This document shows positions 10,226 through 21,713 of a DNA stretch of 64,000 nt, piece by piece. Position 1 is the stretch's first letter. Each line of letters starts with the position of its first letter. The translations under genes and the position numbers were made by a program. The notes under the pieces were generated by a model. The model saw only the letters and a program-made list of their open reading frames with translations, ran no database searches and was not told the origin of the DNA. This stretch comes from Synechococcus sp. MU1642 (GTDB lineage Bacteria; Cyanobacteriota; Cyanobacteriia; PCC-6307; Cyanobiaceae), in NCBI RefSeq assembly GCF_020514115.1, contig NZ_VTKZ01000008.1, positions 35,990-99,989 of the forward strand. The letters are read 5' to 3'.

Positions 10226-11419
10226 CTACATCTTACGTAAAACCTCTGCACAAGTCCATCGAAGTGGCTCCCAAGTAGATGTCATTAATAAATTCTCAAT
10301 TTCAGCACGACATTCCAACAAACCCAATTTCAAACATCCCCAAGTCGCTGCAATTTTTGATTTTGCATACTGCGGAGCTGGCTCCAACAATGATTCCTTC
10401 GTTATGAATGATAATTCTTTTAAATCAAGCTGAGATACCAAACAATTTACTTGATAGTGAACACCATAATCGGAGCCATGATTCTCCCAGATAGATTTAA
10501 TAGAATCTGCAAGCGTGGATCCTGGCCAACTAAATAAAGATTTTGCAGCAAAATACTGATGCTCTTCATCTCTATGTCTCAGCAGGTCACAAACTTCTTG
10601 CAGATCACTTGGTGCATTGAAATCCTGGGTAAGAAATAAATTACGAGAATCATCCTGCAACATTTGATTAATCAAAATTCTCTGCGATTCTGTTTTAGTT
10701 TTAGGTATAATCTTAAATGCACTTTTAGCTCTTAATGGCATTGAAACTGCTACTTTTGAAATGATCGGCAAAAGAGACGGATCACCAGCATCACCAATAT
10801 CAATAACCGACGAACGTCGATAAATAACGTTGGTATCTTTGAGCTGATTTGCAAGGAGATGCAATTTACTCTTGTCACCTTCAACTCTTATTGAATAAGC
10901 TATTGATGCTCCTTTAACCAATAGGTTTTGATTGTTCTGTTGCTGGTGAATGATGCCATAAGAGTCGTCCATCTCCAAGCGTGTAAAGCATTGAATTGCA
11001 ACACGCTTAAGTATATCTGAGCCATCTTCAATAATCTTAAAAAGAGTAGATTTAAACTGAGTATCAAGTGGTATGCCAAAATTAATTAGCGTGTCAACAG
11101 CATTAACAATAGTCTGCTCATCACGACTACGCATGGCATCATAAATAGTTGGCAGAGTGCTAAGATCTCGGCGACGTCCTAGTGCTTCAATAGATTTACG
11201 GCGTGTAATAGCATCAAAGATATTGTCTCTATCCCCAGTAGCCGCTACGACTAAGGCATCCAGAGAATCTCGCGAAGAACAGGCTCCCAACCTTGTCGCC
11301 GCAATATACTTAATCCCAGGATTATCAAGAGTCCTAATATTTTTAGAAAGCAATTCAATTGCCTGCTGTTCACCCATCCACGAGAATAGATTATCAAATC
11401 TCTGAGAACTCGGCACCAT
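10226..11419 (-). CDS. mpeZ: Phycoerythrobilin lyase-isomerase MpeZ
   Basis: A 397-residue CpcE/F-clan protein resembling MpeY over its whole length: R-F-D-N-L-F at the start, R-R-K-S-I-E-A-L-G-R-R-R near residue 90, R-R-S-S-V-I-D-I-G-D-A-G-D near 200 and K-S-K-I-A-A-T-W-G-C-L-K-L-G at the end. In CA4-A strains MpeZ attaches phycoerythrobilin to Cys83 of MpeA and isomerises it to phycourobilin in blue light. Location inside the island with fciA/fciB supports this; in CA4-B islands the equivalent gene is mpeW, a lyase without isomerase activity, and sequence alone does not exclude it. A+T content is far higher than in mpeY. Confidence 0.78.
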   Translation of the reverse strand: MVPSSQRFDNLFSWMGEQQAIELLSKNIRTLDNPGIKYIAATRLGACSSRDSLDALVVAATGDRDNIFDAITRRKSIEALGRRRDLSTLPTIYDAMRSRDEQTIVNAVDTLINFGIPLDTQFKSTLFKIIEDGSDILKRVAIQCFTRLEMDDSYGIIHQQQNNQNLLVKGASIAYSIRVEGDKSKLHLLANQLKDTNVIYRRSSVIDIGDAGDPSLLPIISKVAVSMPLRAKSAFKIIPKTKTESQRILINQMLQDDSRNLFLTQDFNAPSDLQEVCDLLRHRDEEHQYFAAKSLFSWPGSTLADSIKSIWENHGSDYGVHYQVNCLVSQLDLKELSFITKESLLEPAPQYAKSKIAATWGCLKLGLLECRAEIENLLMTSTWEPLRWTCAEVLRKM

Positions 11420-11772
11420 GCAACATGCGTATATTCATTTTTAACAGAAGAATTGATTGATCTACCTAGCTTGATAAGAAGTGACCTATCTAACGCAAAA
11501 ATTGATAATTGGTGGATATCTATTTTAAGAAGAATAAACCACTACAATTAATCAAATATAGACAAGTAGTCGTTGATTGAATTCAAACCAATGACGATTT
11601 ATCCAATCATCGAATCGCGCCCGGTTCAATTCGTTGTCCACATAGGATCAGCACAAGAAAAGTGCAGTGCCATACAAAGTTATTGTTGGCGTGGTGAACC
11701 CTAAATAAGTCAAACAACTCTGATAAGAAGCGGATAATTGCTGATAAAATATGGATATGATGCTGATTCTTC
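11420..11772. promoter_or_regulatory. Divergent control region of mpeZ and unk10
   Basis: This 353-base A+T-rich stretch separates mpeZ (minus) from the small gene at 11773 (plus) and must hold both promoters. The motif TTGAT occurs at 11453, 11471, 11502 and 11573 on the plus strand and at 11551-11555 on the minus strand; the 8-mer TTGATTGA occurs twice (11453-11460, 11573-11580). Two further copies on the minus strand, ten bases apart, lie before fciA (8155-8159, 8165-8169). These are candidate FciA/FciB sites, not proven ones. Confidence 0.4.
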
Positions 11773-12117
11773 ATGTCACGTGCTGAATTCATACGCTTTC
11801 TTCAAGTTCTAGAAGAAGACTTAACATTTAGAGCGCTTTTCCAGGAAGCGGAGCCCGAGCAAATCCTCAGGCTTGCAAATGAACATGGATTTATCTTTTC
11901 GGATGAAATAAAGGGTCGTTTCCTGAATCGGTGGGCAGGAGTTTACTTCTGCCCATTTGCTAATGATGTCGGGAGACTATGCCCCAAGATGGTGCCAGAA
12001 GGATTCAGCACACTGCTTCATTATTCACAGACGACTTGCACTAAAGAGGACAAGGTAGAGCGTTTTGATTTCCGTGCTGGAGGCTATTACGAAGGGGTAA
12101 AAACAGTAAATCGATAG
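11773..12117 (+). CDS. Small Nif11-type protein of the CA4 island (unk10)
   Basis: A 114-residue protein. The first 50 residues fit a Nif11-like domain: E-F-I-R-F-L-Q-V-L-E-E-D-L, then E-Q-I-L-R-L-A-N-E-H-G-F-I-F-S-D-E-I. The rest contains three spaced cysteines and no known motif. By content it corresponds to the unknown fourth gene (unk10) of CA4 islands. It is divergent from mpeZ and its stop lies ten bases from the convergent cpeZ. A role in controlling or assisting chromophore exchange is plausible but unsupported by sequence. Confidence 0.7.
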   Translation: MSRAEFIRFLQVLEEDLTFRALFQEAEPEQILRLANEHGFIFSDEIKGRFLNRWAGVYFCPFANDVGRLCPKMVPEGFSTLLHYSQTTCTKEDKVERFDFRAGGYYEGVKTVNR

Positions 12118-12127
12118 AGAAAATAGG

Positions 12128-12766
12128 CTAACTCTTTGTGTTTAATAAAGTCTGAAGTCGTGCCAACGCAGATTGAGCTGCTTCCTGAATCAAAGGATCC
12201 GTATTATTGGTCTGCAGTGAACGTAAAGCATCTTCTGCTAAAGGATTGGGAATATCGGCAAGAGCCTGAGATGCACTAAAAATTAAAGCAACATTTTGAC
12301 TGCTAAGAGAACTTACTAGAATCTTTATTGCCTCTTCAGACTTAAATTGTTGCTTACCGATCTGACCAAGACACATCAGTGCACCCTGCACGACAACCAT
12401 ATCGGAATCATCTATCCCTTGTTCCAGCATTTCCATGACTGAATCAGGAAACGGCTGATCTGGGAAGTTTTTGAACACCTGCACAAAGGCCTTAGGGCAG
12501 CAACGCCTTGCAGTTTGATTCTCTGTTGTTGCATAGAGTTCGATCAAGGGATCAAACGCAGAGCTCCCAAAAAAACCAACACCTTTAACAGCCGCTCTAT
12601 AGACTTTAGGATCATGATGACAGAAGAGATCCAATAATCTTGGTAACGCCTCTTCCCGATAGTTCTCAGAAAGAATCAAACAAGCTTCTTCTTGAATCCT
12701 AGGGTTGGGATGCATTAGATCCTCAAACAATGCATCAACTGAAGGAATGTTTGAATCGCCGCTCAT
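12128..12766 (-). CDS. cpeZ: Phycoerythrobilin lyase chain CpeZ
   Basis: A 212-residue HEAT-repeat protein of the CpcF type: A-L-P-R-L-L-D-L-F near residue 40, V-V-Q-G-A-L-M-C-L-G-Q-I-G near 125 and I-Q-E-A-A-Q-S-A-L-A-R-L at the end. CpeZ acts with CpeY to attach phycoerythrobilin to Cys82 of CpeA, with CpeZ helping as chaperone. It is 73 bases downstream of cpeY and on the same strand, and the pair lies downstream of cpeBA. Confidence 0.85.
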   Translation of the reverse strand: MSGDSNIPSVDALFEDLMHPNPRIQEEACLILSENYREEALPRLLDLFCHHDPKVYRAAVKGVGFFGSSAFDPLIELYATTENQTARRCCPKAFVQVFKNFPDQPFPDSVMEMLEQGIDDSDMVVVQGALMCLGQIGKQQFKSEEAIKILVSSLSSQNVALIFSASQALADIPNPLAEDALRSLQTNNTDPLIQEAAQSALARLQTLLNTKS

Positions 12767-12839
12767 TTAAAAGCCTAAATCATTATTGTTCAATATTAGC
12801 ATTTCAAGTCATGGGGCATGAAGAATTGCCACTTAGTTC

Positions 12840-14165
12840 TCAACCACGATCCTGAATGCTCTGTGCTTTTAGTTGCAGCAAGCTGTCGCCATCAGATTCG
12901 ACAAGATGTTGTAGTTGACATTGATATCGAAGTTGAAGATGCTCGGTCTGATCAGATTGGATCAGGAGGAGGCCTGCATAACGCATATCCCAACTAAGGT
13001 TATTCTCTAAAGACAAACAATTATCCAGAAAACAATTGTATTGGCCAGGAAATAGCTTAGCGAATGACAGCAAAGCAGCTGGGGGTGATTTTCTAAATTG
13101 AGGCCGCTTATCTGTAATAGCATCTGAGAGAATTTTGCGAATATGACTCAATGCCTCGTCTGTCCAACCTTCAACAAGGCCAAATAATCTCATCAAAAAA
13201 TAATGTGCACCATAGTCATTGTGAGCTTTATCTTTCCAGCAATTCTCAATAGCATTCCAAATCTCTTGGGCATCACATTTCATTAGTGCCTGCATGGCAA
13301 GATAGCAACGACTAAAATCGGGATGGAACAAGCCGTCAATCAGTAGCTCCGTAGACAAAGGATCGCCGTAATGATGGAGGACAGTGATCATACGAGGATC
13401 GTCAACCAAAATTTGATCCACCGCTGATAGTGCATCATTATCGGAGAGTTTGTTTGACGGGTTAATCAAAAAAGATCTCACAGCTCGCATGCGAAATGCA
13501 GGCGATATTGGTGCTTCCATCAAATCAGACAAAAGCTCAACAGCATTCGCATCGATCACATCCTGCACAGCCGACTGGCGATCCATTTGATTGGAGCCAT
13601 ACAAATGATCTGAAAGATCAGCCAGATGGGATTGATCTCCAGATAGATGAATCATGGCAGCGATGGCGGCACCGCGGACCGAAGTCTTCTCATGGGCTGT
13701 GTGAACAGAAATAGTCGAAATTGCTGATTTAACAGAAAGCTTTGAAAGACTTTGAATTAAGACTCTTTGATTCTGGCTAGCATCATTCAACAAATTAATC
13801 ATATGTTGGTGCACTTCAGGATCTTGACAATTCAAACGAGACAATGCCCAAGCAGCATTCTCGACCATATACACATCAGAGCTGCCTAAAAAACTAGCAA
13901 TTTTGGGCGTAGCCTCTGCAACCCCTAATCGCGCAAGAACTTCTACAGCTTTTCTTTGGGCAAGACCTACTGGTACATCTTCAGAGCACTTATCAAGAAA
14001 AGCTAATAACGCTTTGCTTGTTATCGGGCCAGGAAAATTAATCAAATGAGAAACAGCCATATAATAATCACTCTCATTCTCAAGAACATCAACTTCTTTA
14101 GACAAGATATCAACAGCTCCCTGTTGATGCAAACCAGCATGAATATTATCGAAAAGACCAGTCAT
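12840..14165 (-). CDS. cpeY: Phycoerythrobilin lyase chain CpeY
   Basis: A 441-residue CpcE-type lyase, the longest of the E/F-clan proteins in the window. HEAT-like repeats include L-A-Q-R-K-A-V-E-V-L-A-R-L-G near residue 70, V-R-G-A-A-I-A-A-M-I near 165 and F-R-M-R-A-V-R-S-F near 222. CpeY, with CpeZ, ligates phycoerythrobilin to the alpha Cys82 of phycoerythrin I. The start is the ATG at 14165 followed by T-G-L-F-D-N-I, resembling the R-F-D-N-L start of MpeY. Transcription is probably separate from cpeBA because a strong terminator follows cpeA. Confidence 0.87.
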   Translation of the reverse strand: MTGLFDNIHAGLHQQGAVDILSKEVDVLENESDYYMAVSHLINFPGPITSKALLAFLDKCSEDVPVGLAQRKAVEVLARLGVAEATPKIASFLGSSDVYMVENAAWALSRLNCQDPEVHQHMINLLNDASQNQRVLIQSLSKLSVKSAISTISVHTAHEKTSVRGAAIAAMIHLSGDQSHLADLSDHLYGSNQMDRQSAVQDVIDANAVELLSDLMEAPISPAFRMRAVRSFLINPSNKLSDNDALSAVDQILVDDPRMITVLHHYGDPLSTELLIDGLFHPDFSRCYLAMQALMKCDAQEIWNAIENCWKDKAHNDYGAHYFLMRLFGLVEGWTDEALSHIRKILSDAITDKRPQFRKSPPAALLSFAKLFPGQYNCFLDNCLSLENNLSWDMRYAGLLLIQSDQTEHLQLRYQCQLQHLVESDGDSLLQLKAQSIQDRG

Positions 14166-14247
14166 CAGTAATGGTCAACATTCGAAGGATTCTACTTGAG
14201 GTGCGTAATTCAATGGGGCCTGTCTGGATAAGAAAGTAATAGCAAGC

Positions 14248-14655
14248 TTGCCATCAGACGACACCGGAGGCAAAATTCTTCTAAGCCACTACGAAAAAAT
14301 GGGACCTTTCCCAGGACGATTGATCCATGTTTCCACTGGTGTGATGGACGGATGCAGGCCCTCAACTTCCCACACAATTTCCATTGACACCCGGTTCATG
14401 GCTCAATGGATGAAATCTTTTAGAAGTTGCAATACACCGATAACATCTGTTGGCTGGAGCGCAGCGGATCAGCCTTCGATACCAGCACCTAAAAAGCAAC
14501 CTCATACATCCAAGGTTCGGAAACTAGTAGAGAAATTAACACCCCAAAAAGACAACACTCCTAACAAGAAAGAAAAAGCTGATTCCGAAAAGCCAGAGGC
14601 AAACAAGCATAAAAGCGCCTCTAGCCGACGTAGGAATCGCCGGAAACAAGCCTGA
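14248..14655 (+). CDS. Hypothetical protein with basic C-terminus
   Basis: A frame of 135 codons from a TTG at 14248 (118 from the ATG at 14299). It lies opposite in direction to cpeY and the next unknown gene and fills the space between them. The N-terminal half contains G-P-F-P-G-R-L-I-H-V-S; the C-terminal half is strongly lysine- and arginine-rich, ending S-R-R-R-N-R-R-K-Q. No family is recognised. Absence of overlap with neighbours and its position in the phycobilisome cluster support it as a real, region-specific gene. Confidence 0.5.
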   Translation: MPSDDTGGKILLSHYEKMGPFPGRLIHVSTGVMDGCRPSTSHTISIDTRFMAQWMKSFRSCNTPITSVGWSAADQPSIPAPKKQPHTSKVRKLVEKLTPQKDNTPNKKEKADSEKPEANKHKSASSRRRNRRKQA

Positions 14656-14662
14656 TAAAAAT

Positions 14663-15097
14663 CTATGAGGCTCTCGAGGAGACTTCAAAAATCGCATCTT
14701 CGGATCGCCCAGCTTTAAGAGCCTCCCAGTTGATCGCTTGAAGAAACACGGTTTTATCAGACGTTTCAACCAAATCAACACCCCAATATCCCTCCTGGAG
14801 TGGAGCTCCAGGAGAAGCTTGGGAGTCTTTCCTTCCACCCAATGCCAGGACAAAGTGGTTCATTTCGTGTCCGAGTTGACGACGGTACTCAGACCAAGTT
14901 TGCACTAAATCAGCAGCCATATCTTGCGGCGATAAATCAGATGTTATTAAAAGTTTCCAATGAGGGTGATTAAGAACTGCTGTTGAAGAAATATTTTTTG
15001 AAAGAGATTTGAGTTCTTGAGCAAGCAGTTCAAAATCCAATGCAGGCACGAGATCTGATTGAACCTGTAAGTTATGAGATAGAACAAACGTCGTCAT
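14663..15097 (-). CDS. Hypothetical protein of the phycobilisome region
   Basis: A 144-residue protein of unknown function between cpeA and cpeY, same strand as both. It has hydrophobic and charged segments without membrane helices, including W-K-L-L-I-T-S-D-L-S and E-G-Y-W-G-V-D-L-V-E-T. Its stop is seven bases from the convergent 14248-14655 gene. Location suggests a phycoerythrin-related role, but no motif supports a specific one. Confidence 0.62.
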   Translation of the reverse strand: MTTFVLSHNLQVQSDLVPALDFELLAQELKSLSKNISSTAVLNHPHWKLLITSDLSPQDMAADLVQTWSEYRRQLGHEMNHFVLALGGRKDSQASPGAPLQEGYWGVDLVETSDKTVFLQAINWEALKAGRSEDAIFEVSSRAS

Positions 15098-15180
15098 AGA
15101 AAAATTCCACCTTTAAAGAATCTAATGGAATTTCAGCTCATCTGTGATGGGTGAGCATTGGTCTTCCATCTGGGCGACAT

Positions 15181-15218
15181 AAAAAAGGGGGGGAGCAATT
15201 GCTCCCCCCCCTTTTTTT
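15181..15218 (-). terminator. Bidirectional terminator after cpeBA
   Basis: A 10-base G/C stem (GGGGGGGAGC at 15187-15196 and its complement at 15201-15210) with an AATT loop is flanked by A6 on one side and T7 on the other, so it can stop transcription in both directions. It lies just past the cpeA stop and separates cpeBA from the minus-strand genes beyond. Confidence 0.93.
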
Positions 15219-15236
15219 CCTAAAATCTTGAAGTGA

Positions 15237-15740
<504 letters not shown>

Positions 15741-15792
15741 TTAGGTAAAAGGTGCTGAGAAGGTGAGGAGAGAAGACTTGATCGTCCGCAGA

Positions 15793-16656
<864 letters not shown>

Positions 16657-16890
16657 ATGGACAACGCAGCGTCCGATTTACCTAGCCTCGAGGAGTTGCA
16701 AGAGTCCATCGATGAATTAGCTGCCTACAGGGAAAGACTGTTTCAAGATGTAGTTGGTTTAGGCAAAAAACTGCGCTTATCCCAGAAGAAGATTGACGCA
16801 ACTGTTGCAGCACATCCAGAGCTTCAAAGACTCGACGAAGTGATGTCACAGCTTGTTGCACAGAGGAATGCACAGCAGATTCAGCCTTGA
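16657..16890 (+). CDS. Small coiled-coil hypothetical protein
   Basis: A 77-residue, almost wholly helical product with heptad-like spacing (L-E-E-L-Q-E-S-I-D-E-L, then L-G-K-K-L-R-L-S-Q-K-K-I). It starts with ATG and precedes the CpeS-family gene by 63 bases on the same strand, so it may be the first gene of the pebAB transcript. No known domain; a short scaffold or adaptor is possible from the shape only. Confidence 0.62.
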   Translation: MDNAASDLPSLEELQESIDELAAYRERLFQDVVGLGKKLRLSQKKIDATVAAHPELQRLDEVMSQLVAQRNAQQIQP

Positions 16891-16953
16891 AGTGCCAAAA
16901 TAATACTTTACCGGTTCGCCTGTATTAATTAACTTTCTTCAAAGCGCAAACCA

Positions 16954-19090
<2,137 letters not shown>

Positions 19091-19098
19091 GCATTATG

Positions 19099-19176
19099 AA
19101 CAGCTTTCGGGTGGCTCCCGAGCTGTTGGCCAGAATCGCGGGCGACGGGATGAAGGCAATAGCCTTCGACCATCCC
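19099..19176 (+). promoter_or_regulatory. Structured leader between pebB and rpcB
   Basis: Two compact inverted repeats start nine bases after pebB. The first pairs AACAGCT (19099-19105) with AGCTGTT (19121-19127) around an inner CGGG/CCCG stem and TGGCT loop. The second pairs GGGATG (19147-19152) with CATCCC (19171-19176), enclosing AAGGC/GCCTT around an AATA loop. Neither is followed by a T-run. They may attenuate readthrough from pebAB or stabilise the rpcBA transcript. Confidence 0.42.
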
Positions 19177-19226
19177 TTTCAAGTCTGAGATTCCCGCTCC
19201 AGACGTAGTTCACAGGAACAACAACC

Positions 19227-19745
19227 ATGTTCGACGCCTTCACCAAGGTTGTCGCCCAGGCCGATGCCCGGGGACAATTCATCAGCACCAGCGAGATCGA
19301 CGCCCTCGCTGCCATGGTTTCCGACAGCAACAAGCGTCTGGATGCCGTTAACCGCATCTCCAGCAACGCCTCCAGCATCGTTGCTTCGGCCGCTCGTCAG
19401 CTGTTCGCCCAACAGCCTTCACTGATTTCCCCTGGCGGTAACGCTTACACCTCCCGTCGTATGGCTGCTTGCCTGCGCGACATGGAGATCATCTTGCGTT
19501 ACGTCACCTACTCCGCTTTCACAGGTGATTCTTCCGTGATGGAAGACCGCTGCCTGAATGGCCTGCGCGAGACTTACCTGGCCCTAGGCACTCCCGGTGC
19601 TTCGGTTGCAGCAGGAGTCAACCTGATGAAGGAAGCCGCTCTGGCACTCGTCAACGACAAAGCTGGCATCTCAGCTGGTGACTGCGCCTCCCTGAGCAGC
19701 GAAATCGGCACCTACTTCGACAAAGCCGCAGCTTCCGTCGCCTGA
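19227..19745 (+). CDS. rpcB: R-phycocyanin beta subunit
   Basis: A 172-residue phycocyanin beta chain. It begins M-F-D-A-F-T-K, keeps Cys82 in A-A-C-L-R-D-M (family Cys84) and the second bilin cysteine in S-A-G-D-C near residue 153, but has serine in place of the phycoerythrin Cys50. With RpcA it forms the rod disc nearest the core. Codon bias is very strong. It is followed by rpcA after 38 bases. Confidence 0.95.
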   Translation: MFDAFTKVVAQADARGQFISTSEIDALAAMVSDSNKRLDAVNRISSNASSIVASAARQLFAQQPSLISPGGNAYTSRRMAACLRDMEIILRYVTYSAFTGDSSVMEDRCLNGLRETYLALGTPGASVAAGVNLMKEAALALVNDKAGISAGDCASLSSEIGTYFDKAAASVA

Positions 19746-19783
19746 TCGACGCGTTGATTCGACGTCTTAATTTCTCCTAACCA

Positions 19784-20272
19784 ATGAAAACCCCTCTCAC
19801 CGAAGCTGTTGCAGCAGCTGACTCTCAGGGACGTTTCCTGAGCAACACCGAGGTTCAAGCTGCCTCCGGTCGTTTCAATCGCGCCAAGGCCAGCCTCGAA
19901 GCTGCCAAAGCTCTGACCAGCAAAGCTGATTCCCTGGTGAACGGAGCGGCTCAAGCCGTTTACACCAAGTTCCCCTACACCACCCAGATGGCTGGGCCGA
20001 ACTACTCAGCCACCCCCGAAGGCAAAGCCAAGTGCTCCCGTGACGTGGGCTACTACCTGCGCATGATCACTTACTGCCTGGTCGCTGGTGGCACCGGCCC
20101 CATGGACGACTACCTGATCGCTGGTCTTGACGAGATCAACCGCACTTTCGAGCTCTCCCCCTCCTGGTATGTGGAAGCTCTGAAGCACATCAAGGCCAAC
20201 CACGGCCTCAGCGGCGACGCTGCTACCGAAGCCAACAGCTATATCGACTACGCCATCAACGCCCTGATCTGA
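19784..20272 (+). CDS. rpcA: R-phycocyanin alpha subunit
   Basis: A 162-residue phycocyanin alpha chain with one bilin cysteine, Cys84, in G-K-A-K-C-S-R-D-V. It begins M-K-T-P-L-T-E-A. The bilin on Cys84 is placed by RpcE-RpcF (phycoerythrobilin) or by the fused RpcG (phycourobilin); this window has separate rpcE and rpcF, so R-phycocyanin II with phycoerythrobilin is predicted. A terminator follows 20 bases after the stop. Confidence 0.95.
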   Translation: MKTPLTEAVAAADSQGRFLSNTEVQAASGRFNRAKASLEAAKALTSKADSLVNGAAQAVYTKFPYTTQMAGPNYSATPEGKAKCSRDVGYYLRMITYCLVAGGTGPMDDYLIAGLDEINRTFELSPSWYVEALKHIKANHGLSGDAATEANSYIDYAINALI

Positions 20273-20292
20273 TCAGTTGACGTTGCGTTCCA

Positions 20293-20317
20293 AGCCCCCC
20301 TCGGGGGGCTTTTTTTA
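20293..20317 (+). terminator. Terminator after rpcBA
   Basis: An 8-base stem (AGCCCCCC at 20293-20300, complement at 20303-20310) with a two-base TC turn is followed by seven T. It lies 20 bases beyond the rpcA stop. The lyase genes downstream start only 30 bases later, so they need readthrough or a promoter within this short stretch. Confidence 0.9.
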
Positions 20318-20346
20318 TTGTTCTTTTTCGGCCCCATCAGAGCGCT

Positions 20347-20940
20347 GTGATCACCCCCAACGTTCGGCGTTTTCTCAACCTGCTCTGCGGCGAATACAGC
20401 AACCAGCAGCAAGCCTTCGACAACCCTCCCCTTTATGCCCACATCTTTCTGAGGTATCGCCCGCTCATACAGCTACGTCCGGGGTCAATCCTGCTCGAAC
20501 AGACCTATGCCGTTGATCCGAAGCATCCTTACCGGTTGCGCATGATCCGCGCTGAAGAGCAGGCCTCCGGCGCCATCAAGCTTTGGAATCACGTCCTCCG
20601 AGACCCGGAACGCTTCGCCGGAGCCATGTTTGATCCGCAACTCCGCCTTGCCATTCAGGACAGTGACCTGATCAGCGTGGATCAGTGCCACTACCAAGTG
20701 CTCGAACAGCCAGACGGCTACCACGGCACCATGGAACCCGGCTGCAAGTGCATCGTGCAACGGAATGGCCAAGACACAGTGCTGGTGAGCAGCTTTCACT
20801 TGGAGGGAGACTCCCTCTCGACCCTTGATCGCGGCCATGACCCGGAAACGAATGAGCGCCGCTGGGGCTCGGTGGCAGGACCGTTCCGGTTCAGGCGAAC
20901 CCAAAGCTGGACGGCCGACATGGCATCAGCCTGGGTGTGA
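20347..20940 (+). CDS. cpcT: Phycocyanin bilin lyase CpcT
   Basis: A 197-residue CpcT/CpeT-family lyase, starting with GTG. Marks are R-R-F-L-N-L-L-C-G-E-Y at the start, F-L-R-Y-R-P-L near residue 32, L-E-Q-T-Y near 50, G-C-K-C-I-V near 130 and the closing D-R-G-H-D-P-E-T-N-E-R-R-W-G-S. CpcT attaches bilin to the C-terminal cysteine (family Cys153/155) of phycocyanin beta. Its place between rpcBA and rpcE-rpcF supports phycocyanin as target. The stop overlaps the rpcE start. Confidence 0.87.
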   Translation: MITPNVRRFLNLLCGEYSNQQQAFDNPPLYAHIFLRYRPLIQLRPGSILLEQTYAVDPKHPYRLRMIRAEEQASGAIKLWNHVLRDPERFAGAMFDPQLRLAIQDSDLISVDQCHYQVLEQPDGYHGTMEPGCKCIVQRNGQDTVLVSSFHLEGDSLSTLDRGHDPETNERRWGSVAGPFRFRRTQSWTADMASAWV

Positions 20941-21713
20941 TGGAACCGCTGAGTGAAACGCAGGTGATCAAGGACCTCCGCCAGACGGAGGACCCTTCGG
21001 CGCAGTACTACGCCGCCTGGTGGCTGGGGAAGATGCGCAGCCAGCACCCTGATACCATCCCTCTTCTGCTCAGAGCTCTTGCGGCACTTGACGCCGCGCC
21101 GATTGATCCAGAGCAACGCGGTGTCGCTCTCAACGCGATCCGTGCTTTAGGTCTGCTGAGGGATAAGAGAGCAGAAAAAGCTCTTCTGGCGCTGTTGCAC
21201 TGCAACGATTACACCGTGCGGGAGGAGGTGGTCCGCACGCTTGGTGCCATGGGCAGCTGTGGGGCTGTTGAAGGCATCCGTGCATTGCTGGCCAGTGGAT
21301 TGGAGGGAGCAGGAGCTGAGCAACCCTCAACCCCCTTGCTCAACGAACCCTGTGAAGCGCTGCTGGAAGCCCTCGGTGACATTGGTGATGGCAGCAACAG
21401 CAATCTCGCCGTGATTCAGCCGTTCACGGAGCACCCTCGGCCATTGATCAGATCAGCGGCCTGCCGAGCGCTGCTGCAGCTGACTGGTCTTGATCAGTGG
21501 GGTATGGAACTGAAAAAGCTGCTTAACCATCCAGAACCCCTGGTGCGCCGTGGCGCGCTGCTCGATCTAGGCGCCACCGGCTGGCTCGCCGCCGTGCCAT
21601 CGATCCGCTCGGCTGCCGTGGAACCCAGCCTCAAGCTGGTTGCACTCCGGGCATTGGCAGAACGTAACGACAACCCCAATGACGTCCTCGATGCAATGGA
21701 CGAACTGCTCTGA
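20940..21713 (+). CDS. rpcE: Phycocyanin alpha lyase chain RpcE
   Basis: A 257-residue CpcE-type HEAT-repeat protein: A-A-W-W-L-G-K-M near residue 25, L-N-A-I-R-A-L-G-L-L near 65, V-R-E-E-V-V-R-T-L-G-A-M-G near 95 and V-R-R-G-A-L-L-D-L-G-A-T-G near 210. With RpcF it attaches bilin to Cys84 of RpcA. The ATG at 20940 shares a base with the cpcT stop (TGATG); a GTG three bases earlier is also possible. The stop shares a base with the rpcF start in the same TGATG pattern, so the two chains are translationally coupled. Confidence 0.87.
   Translation: MEPLSETQVIKDLRQTEDPSAQYYAAWWLGKMRSQHPDTIPLLLRALAALDAAPIDPEQRGVALNAIRALGLLRDKRAEKALLALLHCNDYTVREEVVRTLGAMGSCGAVEGIRALLASGLEGAGAEQPSTPLLNEPCEALLEALGDIGDGSNSNLAVIQPFTEHPRPLIRSAACRALLQLTGLDQWGMELKKLLNHPEPLVRRGALLDLGATGWLAAVPSIRSAAVEPSLKLVALRALAERNDNPNDVLDAMDELL

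Larger units (their letters stand above)
7987..12117. other. Chromatic acclimation island, CA4-A configuration
   Basis: Four genes (two AraC-type regulators, mpeZ and a small Nif11-type gene) sit as a block between mpeU and cpeZ. This is the gene content described for the CA4-A island that confers type IV chromatic acclimation. The block is conspicuously rich in A+T compared with rpcBA or the housekeeping genes, has many rare-looking codons and long A/T intergenic stretches, and lacks transposase, integrase or flanking repeats that I can see. Its boundaries are given by gene ends and are approximate. Confidence 0.85.

Noticed and set aside
7987..12117. Transposon or prophage origin of the island
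   Set aside because: No transposase, integrase, tRNA attachment site or terminal repeats could be seen at either edge.
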